64,000 bases of DNA from Capnocytophaga sp. GTDB lineage: Bacteria; Bacteroidota; Bacteroidia; Flavobacteriales; Flavobacteriaceae. Below the pieces are notes generated by a model. The model searched no databases. It was given only the letters and a program-made list of their open reading frames with translations, and was not told the DNA's origin. Where the stretch lies: NCBI RefSeq assembly GCF_030532915.1, contig NZ_JAUNKD010000013.1:1-64000 (forward strand), read 5' to 3'. The position numbers and the translations under genes were made by a program. Shown here piece by piece: positions 42,526 through 51,478 of the stretch; positions within the stretch are counted from its first letter, which is position 1; every line of letters starts with the position of its first letter.

Positions 42526-45500
42526 ATGAACATCATTAAAACGTCTATTAACCGACCGAGTTTGATTATCGTGATTCTGTCACTATTGCTCATCGGTGGG
42601 ATTTACAGCTACAAATCATTGAATTATGAGCTTATCCCGAACGTCGAGGTAAACGTAATTACCATCAGTACGATTTACGGCGGGGCATCGCCTTCCGAAA
42701 TTGAGAGTACGGTTACCAAAAAGATTGAAGATGCCGTTTCATCACTGGAAAACATCAAAAAGATACAGGCTTTTTCGTACGAAAGTTTGTCCACCGTTGT
42801 CATCCAGCTTAACGCGGGCGCTGACCGAGACTTCCTGCTCAATGAAGCACAGCGAAAGATTAACGCCATTCGCTCCGAACTTCCTGACGATGCGAAAGAA
42901 CCTTCGCTCAGTAAGTTCTCGCTTTCGGATATGCCGATTGTATCGCTCGGCATTACGGCAAACTTGTCGTCCAAAGAGCTTTTTGATTTGGTCGACAAGA
43001 AGTTACAGCCCGAATTGTCGCGCGTAAGCGGCGTAGCGCAGGTACTGACCATTGGCGGACAGGAACGGGAGATTCGCGTGAGCCTCGACCCCAATAAATT
43101 GGAGGGCTACGGACTGAACATTGTGCAGGTGCAACAACTCATTGCCGCCTCTAACCTTGATTTCCCTACCGGAAAGCTAAAAACTCGTGATAATAATACA
43201 ACTATCCGCTTGGCGGGGAAGTTTAAATCGGTTGAGGAGCTTCGAAACTTAACGCTTGCCTCGCGTGGAGGCATTGATATACGTCTTTCGGACGTGGCTG
43301 ACGTGCAAGATACCGAGAAAGACGCCGAAAAGATTGCCCGTATCAATCAAGAAAGCACCCTTTTGCTGCAAATCACCAAGCAAACCGATGCAAATGCCGT
43401 TGCCGTAAGTGAACTTGTACGTAAAAAAATTAGTGAGATTGAGGAAACTTACAAAAGTAACAACCTGAAAATAGATATTGCCAACGATACCAGTGAGTTT
43501 ACGCTGAAAGCAGCCAATTCAGTAGTGTTTGACTTGGTTCTTGCCGTGGTTTTAGTGGCTGTTGTGATGCTTTTGTTCCTTCACAGCTTCCGAAATGCAG
43601 TTATTGTGATGGTTTCAATCCCTACTTCGCTCATTGCAACGTTTATTGGAATGCTTATGCTTGGTTTTACGCTGAATTTAATGAGTCTGATAGCCCTTTC
43701 ACTGGTTGTCGGTATCTTGGTTGATGATGCCATCGTGGTTTTGGAAAATATTCACCGTCATATGGAAATGGGCAAGAATAAAGTACGTGCTGCTTATGAC
43801 GGGGCAATTGAAATCGGCTTTACGGTAACGGCTATCACGCTGGTTATTGTGGTTGTTTTCCTTCCGATAGCCATTAGTACGGGTTTGGTATCGGATATTA
43901 TCCGTCAGTTTTGTGTTACGGTGATTATTGCCACGCTTCTTTCGCTCTTTATGTCGTTTACTACGGTTCCTTGGCTGTATTCCCGCTACGGAAAGCTGGA
44001 ACATATGAGTCAGACTTCCTTCTTCGGGCGGTTTATTCATACATTTGAGGCGATGCTCAAAAAATTTACGCACTTGATTACCGACATATTGAAATGGTCG
44101 TTTGCCCATAAGGTAACCACCTTCTTCATTGTAATGTTATTGTTTGTAGGGTCGGTAGCATTGCTTCCGTTGGGGTTCATCGGTGGGGAATTCTTCCCGA
44201 AAACGGATAAAGGGGAGTTCGTGGTTCAAATCGAGATGCCCAAAGACGCATCTATCGAGCAAACTAACTTTATGACCCAACGGGCAGAGAATTACATCCG
44301 TACATTGCCCGAAGTTGATAAGATGATTACCACAGTTGGGCAAACCAGCAGCGGAATGGCGGGCGCACAAGCCACAACCTACAAGTCGGAAATACAAGTT
44401 ATCCTGATTGATAAAAAACTTCGTGCCGATAACACCACTATTTATGCCGCTAAGCTAAAACGCCAGCTTGATGAGGTGCTTGTGGGTGCGAAAGTAACAA
44501 CTGCTCCCGTTGGTTTAATGGGTGTTGAAGACGCTCCGATAAAACTCACCATTACAGCCGAAAGTGTTGAAACCGCTCAGCAGTATGCCGTGCAGGTTGC
44601 CGAGCTTCTTAAAGGTATTGACGGGGCTTCGGAAGTGGATATTTCATCAGAAGACGGCAATCCGGAGGTTACCGTTCAGGTGGACAGAGATAAAATGACC
44701 TCATTGGGGCTTACGGTTGCCACGGTGGGAATGACAATGCAAACTGCCTTTAATGGGAATGACGATAGTAAATTTCGTATGGGTGATTCGGAATATGACA
44801 TCAAAATTCAGTTTGATGAAGCCAACCGTTCGTCAATTGACAACATTCAAAACTTGGTTTTTACCACCCCGACGGGGCAACAAGTGAGGCTGGCTCAATT
44901 TGCTGACGTGTTTTATTCTTCCGGTCCTACGAAATTAGACCGGTATGACAAAACTCCTTCCGTTACGGTGTCGGCTCAAGCCGTTGGTCGCCCTTCGGGA
45001 ACGATTGCTTCGGAGTGGGAAGCGAAGTTTTCACAGATTCAAAAGCCTGCCAACGTTCGTTTCGTGTGGGAAGGCGATATGGAAATGCAAAGTGAAGGTT
45101 TTGGCACGCTTGGAGTGTCACTTTTAGCTGCTATTTTGCTGGTTTATATGGTTATGGTGGTTCTGTATGATAGTTTTTCGCGTCCGTTTGTGGTGTTGTT
45201 TTCCATTCCGCTTTCCTTCATCGGAGCGTTATGGGCATTGGCGCTCACCAACATTTCCTTGAACGTATTTACCATTTTAGGGGTGATAATGCTCATCGGT
45301 TTGGTAGCTAAAAACGCGATAATGCTGGTGGACTTTGCCAACCACCGCAAGGAACACGGCGAAGACACGGTAACGGCACTCATCCAAGCCAACCACGCGC
45401 GTTTGCGACCCATTTTGATGACTACCATTGCGATGGTTTTCGGTATGATTCCGATTGCCATTGCCAGCGGAGCGGCAGCCGAGATGTTCAACGGGCTGGC

Positions 45501-45681
45501 GATTGTCATCATCGGGGGGCTTATTTCGTCATTGTTCCTCACGCTGATTATCGTTCCGCTTGTGTATTTGATAATGGACGATTTGATGCAAAAATTCCGC
45601 AAAGGCGAAAAAGTAGATTACGACAAACTTATGATTGCCGACTACGAAGCCCGCGAAGTGAAGGAAGAGTTTGATTTATAA
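42526..45681 (+). CDS. RND efflux transporter permease subunit (HAE1/AcrB-like)
   Basis: The 1051-residue inner-membrane proton antiporter has 12 membrane helices with two large periplasmic loops. The proton-relay Asp pair is in VGILVDDAIVVLENI near 393-407, helix 1 is NRPSLIIVILSLLLIGGIY near 9, and the second half repeats the fold (VMLIGLVAKNAIMLVDFANHRK near 925). It should work with the adaptor at 37788 and TolC-type duct at 36326 although a 3.7 kb block of other genes intervenes. Substrate cannot be inferred. A strong terminator follows. Confidence 0.95.
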   Translation: MNIIKTSINRPSLIIVILSLLLIGGIYSYKSLNYELIPNVEVNVITISTIYGGASPSEIESTVTKKIEDAVSSLENIKKIQAFSYESLSTVVIQLNAGADRDFLLNEAQRKINAIRSELPDDAKEPSLSKFSLSDMPIVSLGITANLSSKELFDLVDKKLQPELSRVSGVAQVLTIGGQEREIRVSLDPNKLEGYGLNIVQVQQLIAASNLDFPTGKLKTRDNNTTIRLAGKFKSVEELRNLTLASRGGIDIRLSDVADVQDTEKDAEKIARINQESTLLLQITKQTDANAVAVSELVRKKISEIEETYKSNNLKIDIANDTSEFTLKAANSVVFDLVLAVVLVAVVMLLFLHSFRNAVIVMVSIPTSLIATFIGMLMLGFTLNLMSLIALSLVVGILVDDAIVVLENIHRHMEMGKNKVRAAYDGAIEIGFTVTAITLVIVVVFLPIAISTGLVSDIIRQFCVTVIIATLLSLFMSFTTVPWLYSRYGKLEHMSQTSFFGRFIHTFEAMLKKFTHLITDILKWSFAHKVTTFFIVMLLFVGSVALLPLGFIGGEFFPKTDKGEFVVQIEMPKDASIEQTNFMTQRAENYIRTLPEVDKMITTVGQTSSGMAGAQATTYKSEIQVILIDKKLRADNTTIYAAKLKRQLDEVLVGAKVTTAPVGLMGVEDAPIKLTITAESVETAQQYAVQVAELLKGIDGASEVDISSEDGNPEVTVQVDRDKMTSLGLTVATVGMTMQTAFNGNDDSKFRMGDSEYDIKIQFDEANRSSIDNIQNLVFTTPTGQQVRLAQFADVFYSSGPTKLDRYDKTPSVTVSAQAVGRPSGTIASEWEAKFSQIQKPANVRFVWEGDMEMQSEGFGTLGVSLLAAILLVYMVMVVLYDSFSRPFVVLFSIPLSFIGALWALALTNISLNVFTILGVIMLIGLVAKNAIMLVDFANHRKEHGEDTVTALIQANHARLRPILMTTIAMVFGMIPIAIASGAAAEMFNGLAIVIIGGLISSLFLTLIIVPLVYLIMDDLMQKFRKGEKVDYDKLMIADYEAREVKEEFDL

Positions 45682-45724
45682 TTGATTACTCTTCATTAAA
45701 ATACAATATTTGATAAAAAAGTGA

Positions 45725-45756
45725 GAAAGGTTATCCAAAAACGGATAGCCTTTCTT
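45725..45756 (+). terminator. Intrinsic terminator of the RND permease unit
   Basis: GAAAGGTTATCC (45725-45736) pairs with GGATAGCCTTTC (45743-45754), 12 pairs with one wobble, around AAAAAC. It lies 44 bp after the permease stop. Confidence 0.82.
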
Positions 45757-45884
45757 TCTATCTTAGGAAAACATTCCTGTCTCACACCCTTTCATAAGCA
45801 AAAATCATTGCGTTTGATGCGTTTCCGAGCAGGCAGGCTGAAAAGATAAATCGCTAAAAAAATAACATTCTTGGACGGGAAAAA

Positions 45885-45915
45885 TTTGTCAGTTTACATA
45901 AAAGGCGTATTTTTG
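45885..45915 (+). promoter_or_regulatory. Flavobacterial promoter of gldA
   Basis: TTTG (45885-45888) and TATTTTTG (45908-45915) with a 19-bp spacer match TTTG-19-TAnnTTTG; the ATG of gldA is at 45936. Confidence 0.78.
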
Positions 45916-45935
45916 AACCAATTTTTGAAAGAACG

Positions 45936-46832
45936 ATGTCAGTACAAGTAAAAGAACTAACAAAACGATATGGCGAGCAAATCGCTGTTAATCAAATCAG
46001 TTTTGAATTAAAAAAAGGCGAAATTACGGGCTTTTTAGGTCCGAATGGAGCAGGAAAATCCACCACAATGAAGATGATTACCGGCTCGCTGTTGCCTACT
46101 TCGGGTGAAATTAAAATTAACGGCATTAATTTGTTGAAACAGCCCATTTTAGCAAAAAAAACAATCGGTTATTTACCGGAACACAATCCGCTTTATTTGG
46201 AAATGTACGTTCGTGAATATTTGCGTTTTGTGGCTGATTTACACGGAAACGTCTTGCCAAGTAGAATTGATGAAATTATTGACATTACGGGACTTACGCC
46301 CGAAAGTAATAAAAAAATAGGACAACTTTCAAAAGGGTATCGCCAGCGTGTGGGGCTTGCTTCGGCATTAATTCACGAACCCGAGGTTTTAATTCTGGAC
46401 GAACCCACCACCGGACTTGACCCCAACCAACTCATTGAGATACGCAACATTATCAAAGCCTTAGGAAAAAATAAAGTGGTGTTACTCTCTTCACACATTA
46501 TGCAGGAAATTCAAGCCATTTGTGACCGCGTGATTGTACTGCACAAAGGAAACATCGTTTTGGACAGAAAAATGGCTGAATTGCAAAACAAAGAGCAAAT
46601 CATTGAAGTTGCCTTTGATTTCAGAGTGGAAGAACGTCTGTTGGCGCAAATACCGAACGTAAAAACGGTGAACAATGTGTTTGAATTTCTGTACCACATC
46701 ACCTTTGACACGCAAGAAGATATGCGCTCGGCTGTTTTTGACTTTGCCAACAACAACGGACTTAAAATACTACAAATCAACCACAAACATAAAGACTTGG
46801 AACAACTCTTTACCGAACTTACTCGGCAATGA
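45936..46832 (+). CDS. gldA: Gliding-motility-associated ABC transporter ATP-binding protein GldA
   Basis: The 298-residue ATPase has Walker A GPNGAGKST near 36-44, the ABC signature LSKGYRQRVG near 130-139, Walker B VLILDEPTTGLD near 150-161 and the switch His in LLSSHIMQE. N-terminus, length and the segment GYLPEHNPLYLEMYVREYL near 78-96 match flavobacterial GldA, which acts with membrane subunits GldF and GldG. Those two genes are not in the window. Gliding is therefore inferred, not shown. A general multidrug or lipid ABC ATPase is the alternative. Confidence 0.87.
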   Translation: MSVQVKELTKRYGEQIAVNQISFELKKGEITGFLGPNGAGKSTTMKMITGSLLPTSGEIKINGINLLKQPILAKKTIGYLPEHNPLYLEMYVREYLRFVADLHGNVLPSRIDEIIDITGLTPESNKKIGQLSKGYRQRVGLASALIHEPEVLILDEPTTGLDPNQLIEIRNIIKALGKNKVVLLSSHIMQEIQAICDRVIVLHKGNIVLDRKMAELQNKEQIIEVAFDFRVEERLLAQIPNVKTVNNVFEFLYHITFDTQEDMRSAVFDFANNNGLKILQINHKHKDLEQLFTELTRQ

Positions 46833-46836
46833 TGGG

Positions 46837-47355
46837 TTATTCCCTTTTAGTTTTGTAAGTTCCGAAGATAAAATCAGAGTCCACGATTTTGTTCCCGTCG
46901 GCATTTAGAATCACCAGATCGGTAATGGTTATCAGATGGTCGTAACGCAATAATTCTTGCGTGGTTTCATTGTAAATCGGTTTGGTTACGATGGAAATAT
47001 TTCCGCCGGTAGCCTGAAACTGAGACACCACCGATGGCATTGTGGGCGGATAATCCGCACAGAAGTACGATGTGTTTACGGCTTCACTGAACGTTCTGTA
47101 ATACATTTTGTAATCGCTTGCTATTTTGCCTGTTACGGATTTTTCTTTATTCTCTAACACATCTTTGGGAAGTTCAAGAATCAAAGCCTGCTGTGCGTTG
47201 TATTTGAATAAAAACGTGGCTGTTGTATCGCTTTTGCAAGACAACACATCGGAATTATCAAAACGTATTGTTTCAACTCCTAAATTGCCGTCATTACAAG
47301 CAACTATCAAAAGTGCAAAAATAAGTGTTATAAAGGTATTACTGCGTTTTGTCAT
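46837..47355 (-). CDS. Putative lipoprotein of unknown function
   Basis: The 172 residues start with a lipoprotein signal: positive N-terminus, hydrophobic stretch and the lipobox LLIVAC with the Cys at about residue 20. The mature part is beta-rich (FDNSDVLSCKSDTTATFLFKY, LVILNADGNKIVDSD) with one further Cys. I do not recognise the family. It converges with gldA, with the 3' ends 4 bp apart, and could be transcribed from the AT-rich region before the tRNA. Confidence 0.7.
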   Translation of the reverse strand: MTKRSNTFITLIFALLIVACNDGNLGVETIRFDNSDVLSCKSDTTATFLFKYNAQQALILELPKDVLENKEKSVTGKIASDYKMYYRTFSEAVNTSYFCADYPPTMPSVVSQFQATGGNISIVTKPIYNETTQELLRYDHLITITDLVILNADGNKIVDSDFIFGTYKTKRE

Positions 47356-47554
47356 CTTAAAAAATATTTCTGCAAAAGTAAAATAAATTCGTTGATTGCC
47401 AAAAAAACGCTCATAAAAACTAAAAAAAGCAACACTTGCGAATTAAACGCTTAAAAAAGTTAAAAAATTTCTTCCACATCAACCAACAAACTATATTGAT
47501 TACCAATAATTTAAAAAAAAATTAAACAAAAAGAATATTTTTTCACTAAATAAA

Positions 47555-47585
47555 TTTGCAAATTAAAAAAAATATAGTACCTTTG
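47555..47585 (+). promoter_or_regulatory. Flavobacterial promoter of tRNA-Ser
   Basis: TTTG (47555-47558) and TACCTTTG (47578-47585) are separated by 19 bp, a perfect match to the consensus, about 33 bp before the mature tRNA 5' end. Confidence 0.85.
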
Positions 47586-47617
47586 CACCCGCATAAGTGA
47601 GATAACAAATGCAGATT

Positions 47618-47702
47618 GGAGAGATGGCAGAGCGGTCGAATGCGGCGGTCTTGAAAACCGTTGAGGGTCACACCTCCGGGGGTTCGAATCCCTCTCTCTC
47701 CG
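47618..47702 (+). tRNA. tRNA-Ser (anticodon UGA)
   Basis: An 85-nt class II tRNA. Acceptor arms GGAGAGA and TCTCTCC pair perfectly with discriminator G at 47702. The anticodon stem GCGGT/ACCGT (47645-47649 and 47657-47661, with one G-T) encloses the loop CTTGAAA, giving anticodon TGA at 47652-47654. There is a long variable arm as expected for serine, and the T-loop TTCGAAT is standard. CCA is not encoded. It reads UCA and neighbouring serine codons. Confidence 0.95.
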
Positions 47703-47727
47703 CTAAATGAATTAAACAATTATAATT

Positions 47728-47772
47728 AAAAGGCTAAAATAGGGAGAATCCTTGTTTTAGTCTTTATTTTTT
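47728..47772 (+). terminator. Terminator after tRNA-Ser
   Basis: AAGGCTAAAA and TTTTAGTCTT can pair with one wobble, with an inner AGG/CCT, followed by T-rich sequence. It lies about 25 bp after the tRNA. Confidence 0.55.
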
Positions 47773-47839
47773 GTAATATAAATTTACCAATTTCAATATT
47801 TAATTTTTGAGTAATATCTATTTTGCTGAACGATAAAAA

Positions 47840-47878
47840 AAAGCAGATGTAATGACTTACATCTGCTTTTTTTATAGT
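47840..47878. terminator. Bidirectional terminator after the pyrophosphatase gene
   Basis: GCAGATGTAA and TTACATCTGC form a perfect stem with flanking A- and T-runs (AAAAAAAGC...GCTTTTTTT). It lies immediately beyond the 3' end of the minus-strand gene at 47889. Confidence 0.88.
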
Positions 47879-47888
47879 TTAATCACTT

Positions 47889-50666
47889 TTATTTGGCAAA
47901 CAACCGAACATCTACGCGTCGGTTTTTGGCTCGGCACTCGGGAGTGTCGTTTTCCGGACAAACAGGATGCTTGTCGCCATACCCTTCCGAATTTAATTGC
48001 GAAGCACTTGCTCCTAATTTAATCAACTGATTTTTAACCGATTCAGCTCGTTTTTTTGAAAGCTCTAAATTTTGTCCAGCATTTCCCGTATTATCGGTAT
48101 AACCTCCCACGCGAAGCCCAGCATTAGGGAAAGCCTTCAAAATTGTTACGATATTCATCAATTGCACTTGTGAATCAGGCATAAGCTCCTCACTTCCTGA
48201 CTTGAAAAAAGTTCTGTCAAGCGTAATCCAATTTTGTTTGGCATCACGTTCAACATCAAAATTTTCATCTAATAACAAATTCACGATTTTTCGTTCAGAA
48301 GAATTTAATCCTACTTGTAATCCATTGTTATCAGGCAAGTTAAGCATTGAAACCTCGCCTACATCATATTTGTAATTTCCGTAAGCATCTAACAAATCTT
48401 TATCCAAACTATTTGCCACGCTATCAACGGTTTGACCTTTTGGCATTTTGGCTTCCTTAAACATTTCTAACATTTCAACCGATTCATTTTCAGTTGATTT
48501 AGCTGATGATGTATGTCCACCCAAAATCGGAGCGATAACCAAGCCCACCAAGCAGGTAAGTTTAATCAAAATGTTCATCGATGGTCCCGAAGTATCTTTG
48601 AAGGGGTCGCCCACCGTGTCGCCCGTAACGGCTGCTTTGTGTGCGTCCGAACCTTTGTAAGTCATCTCGCCGTTGATTTCAACACCTGCTTCGAACGATT
48701 TTTTAGCGTTATCCCACGCTCCACCGGCATTATTTTGGAAAATCGCCCACAAAACGCCTGAAACTGCAACGCCCGCCATATACGCTCCCAGTGCCTCAGC
48801 TCCCATCACAAAACCAATAATAATAGGTGTGATGATGGTAATCGCCCCCGGTAACATCATTTCGCGAAGTGCCGCTTTGGTTGAAATATCCACGCACTTT
48901 CCGTATTCAGGAGTGCCTTTTCCTTCCATAATTCCCGGAATTTCACGGAATTGACGACGCACCTCTTGAACCATATCCATAGCCGCTTTCCCAACGGATT
49001 GCATCGCCAAGGCTGAGAAGACCACCGGAATCATTCCCCCGATGAAAAGTGCCGCCAAAACATCGGCTTTGAAAATATTAATCCCGTCAATACCCGTAAA
49101 GGTTACGTAAGCAGCAAACAACGCCAAAGCCGTAAGAGCTGCCGAAGCAATGGCAAATCCTTTTCCAACGGCAGCGGTGGTATTTCCTACTGAATCCAAA
49201 ATATCGGTACGCTGACGCACTTCTTTCGGAAGTTCACTCATTTCGGCAATTCCGCCCGCATTATCGGCAATCGGACCAAAAGCATCAATTGCCAATTGCA
49301 TTGCCGTAGTTGCCATCATTGCCGAAGCCGCAATTGCAACTCCGTAGAAACCAGCTAGTTCATACGAACCCCAAATCGCTACGGCAAACAATAAAACCGA
49401 TGAAAAAGTAGATTTCATTCCGGTTGCCAAACCAGCGATGATGTTCGTTGCCGCTCCGGTTGATGAATTTTGAACAATGTTAAGCACCGGTTTTTTGCCC
49501 AAGGCGGTAAAATGCTCCGTAAAGGCAGAAATCAACAAGCCCACTGCCAAGCCTACTACCGTGGCAAAGAACACGTTACTGCTCGGAATATTTTTTACGC
49601 CTTCGCCAAAAAATTTCATCTGAATGGTTTCAGGAAGCATCATATCTATTAAAAACCAGCAGGAAATCAGCGTTAAAGCCAACGCCACGTAATTCCCCAT
49701 ATTGAGCGATTGTTGCACTTGTTTTTCTTTGGCTTCGTTATTTTTGATGCTCACAAAAAACGTTCCGATGATGGAAGCGATAATCCCCACACCGGCAATC
49801 ACGAGTGGCAACAAAATAGGTCCTAATCCGTTGAAACTATCGGAGTACGCCATTCCGGTAGCTTCGGTAATATCTTTAATAATGTAATTTCCTAACACCA
49901 TCGAAGCCAGCACGGTAGCTACATACGAACCGAAAAGGTCAGCTCCCATTCCGGCTACATCGCCCACGTTATCGCCCACGTTATCAGCAATGGTTGCGGG
50001 GTTACGCGGGTCATCTTCGGGGATTCCGGCTTCTACTTTTCCAACCAAGTCAGCCCCCACATCGGCAGCTTTGGTGTAAATTCCGCCACCTACACGAGCA
50101 AACAACGCAATAGACTCAGCCCCAAGCGAGAAGCCCGCCAAAGCCTCCAAAACGATGGTCATTTCGTTATAGAAATTTCCGCTTCCTGTGATGAAAAAGT
50201 TAATAAAAATAATGAAAAACAAACTAAGCCCCAATACAGCCAAACCGGCAACGCCCAAGCCCATTACCGTTCCGCCACCGAAAGAAACTTTTAAGGCTTT
50301 CGGAAGGCTGGTACGAGCCGCCTCAGTGGTACGAACGTTTGATTTTGTGGCAATTCGCATACCGATGTTTCCTGCCAAAGCCGAAAACAAAGCTCCGAAA
50401 ACGAACGCCACCACGATGAGCCAGTGCGAAGTTTCAACCATTTGCGAAACCACGAACAAGGCAACGGAAGCAATAACCACAAAAATCGCCAAAATGCGAT
50501 ATTCGGCATTCAAAAACGCCATTGCTCCTTCTTGGATTTTCTCGGAAATGCTTTTCATACGCTCATTTCCGGTAGTTTGTTTGTTAATCCATAAAGATTT
50601 GGAAATCATAAACAAAAGTCCTAAAATCGCAAGGACTAACGGTAAATACAACATAAATTTATCCAT
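47889..50666 (-). CDS. hppA: Membrane-bound ion-translocating pyrophosphatase fused to a C-terminal OmpA domain
   Basis: The 925-residue protein couples PPi hydrolysis to Na+ and/or H+ export. Residues about 1-735 are a complete M-PPase: 16 predicted membrane helices, the signatures [11 protein letters not shown] near 204, [15 protein letters not shown] near 222 and [15 protein letters not shown] near 688. GNTTAA near 487 (Ala, not Lys) is the K+-dependent type. After a linker (about 736-815) residues about 820-925 are an OmpA/MotB-type peptidoglycan-binding domain ([36 protein letters not shown]). M-PPase C-termini face the periplasm, so the domain can reach peptidoglycan. Confidence 0.94.
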   Translation of the reverse strand: MDKFMLYLPLVLAILGLLFMISKSLWINKQTTGNERMKSISEKIQEGAMAFLNAEYRILAIFVVIASVALFVVSQMVETSHWLIVVAFVFGALFSALAGNIGMRIATKSNVRTTEAARTSLPKALKVSFGGGTVMGLGVAGLAVLGLSLFFIIFINFFITGSGNFYNEMTIVLEALAGFSLGAESIALFARVGGGIYTKAADVGADLVGKVEAGIPEDDPRNPATIADNVGDNVGDVAGMGADLFGSYVATVLASMVLGNYIIKDITEATGMAYSDSFNGLGPILLPLVIAGVGIIASIIGTFFVSIKNNEAKEKQVQQSLNMGNYVALALTLISCWFLIDMMLPETIQMKFFGEGVKNIPSSNVFFATVVGLAVGLLISAFTEHFTALGKKPVLNIVQNSSTGAATNIIAGLATGMKSTFSSVLLFAVAIWGSYELAGFYGVAIAASAMMATTAMQLAIDAFGPIADNAGGIAEMSELPKEVRQRTDILDSVGNTTAAVGKGFAIASAALTALALFAAYVTFTGIDGINIFKADVLAALFIGGMIPVVFSALAMQSVGKAAMDMVQEVRRQFREIPGIMEGKGTPEYGKCVDISTKAALREMMLPGAITIITPIIIGFVMGAEALGAYMAGVAVSGVLWAIFQNNAGGAWDNAKKSFEAGVEINGEMTYKGSDAHKAAVTGDTVGDPFKDTSGPSMNILIKLTCLVGLVIAPILGGHTSSAKSTENESVEMLEMFKEAKMPKGQTVDSVANSLDKDLLDAYGNYKYDVGEVSMLNLPDNNGLQVGLNSSERKIVNLLLDENFDVERDAKQNWITLDRTFFKSGSEELMPDSQVQLMNIVTILKAFPNAGLRVGGYTDNTGNAGQNLELSKKRAESVKNQLIKLGASASQLNSEGYGDKHPVCPENDTPECRAKNRRVDVRLFAK

Positions 50667-50695
50667 AAAATTATACGTAAGATGATTTAAAGGCG

Positions 50696-50726
50696 TAAAG
50701 ATACCATTAATAATGGTGATTTCAAA
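50696..50726 (-). promoter_or_regulatory. Promoter of the pyrophosphatase gene
   Basis: Minus-strand TTTG (50723-50726) and TATCTTTA (50696-50703, one mismatch to TAnnTTTG) have a 19-bp spacer and lie 30 bp before the ATG. Confidence 0.68.
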
Positions 50727-50804
50727 AAAAAACCTTAAAATTTAACACTTTCAACGTATGTTTTTTCAAAAAGAAAAATCAACAAATTAAAAGTGTAACT
50801 AATT

Positions 50805-51437
50805 TTAAGGAATATTTAAATATTTATGCGTTTGTAATGAAACTTTCCATTGTGGGTTTTTCATCACAAAATCAACTATTTCGGGAATGACTTTATCCCG
50901 ACGACTCCATTCGGGTTGCAGATACAATATACAGTTTTCCGATACTTTTGATGCCATTTCTTGAGCGAAAAGCAAATCGTGATTGTTGTAAACGATTATT
51001 TTGAGTTCGTGAGCAAGTTTAAAAATGGAAGGCGTGGGCAATTTCATTTTTTTGGGAGAAAGGCAAATCCAGTCCCAAACGCCCGTCAGCGGATGCGAAC
51101 CCGAGGTTTCAATATGGGTTTTCATTCCGTTTTGTTTTAATTTTTCCGTCAGCGGATACATATTCCACATCAGTGGTTCTCCTCCCGTAATAACAATGGT
51201 TTTGGAATGCGCCACTGCCTGGCTTACAATTTTGTCAATGTGCGTCGGGGGATGTTTTTCAGCGTCCCAACTTTCTTTAACGTCACACCAATGGCACCCC
51301 ACATCACAGCCGCCAATGCGAATAAAATAAGCGGCGGTTCCTTTGTAAAATCCTTCTCCTTGAATGGTGTAAAAAGCCTCCATTAGGGGCAACATCTCGC
51401 CTCTATCAACCGCTTTTTGAGTTTCTTTATCTAACAT
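50805..51437 (-). CDS. queE: 7-carboxy-7-deazaguanine synthase
   Basis: Radical-SAM enzyme that makes CDG, a precursor of queuosine in tRNA. The 210 residues contain the substrate-binding start EAFYTIQGEGFYKGTAAYFI near 20-39, the iron-sulfur motif CDVGCHWC (Cx3Cx2C) near 44-51, VITGGEPLMW near 83-92 and HIETSGS near 108-114. No other queuosine gene is adjacent. The short C-terminus is normal for this family. It follows the pyrophosphatase promoter region in divergent orientation from none: both read leftwards as separate units. Confidence 0.94.
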   Translation of the reverse strand: MLDKETQKAVDRGEMLPLMEAFYTIQGEGFYKGTAAYFIRIGGCDVGCHWCDVKESWDAEKHPPTHIDKIVSQAVAHSKTIVITGGEPLMWNMYPLTEKLKQNGMKTHIETSGSHPLTGVWDWICLSPKKMKLPTPSIFKLAHELKIIVYNNHDLLFAQEMASKVSENCILYLQPEWSRRDKVIPEIVDFVMKNPQWKVSLQTHKYLNIP

Positions 51438-51478
51438 TTTTTTTAAGTTTTGAAATGCAAAAGTACAACAATATTTTT

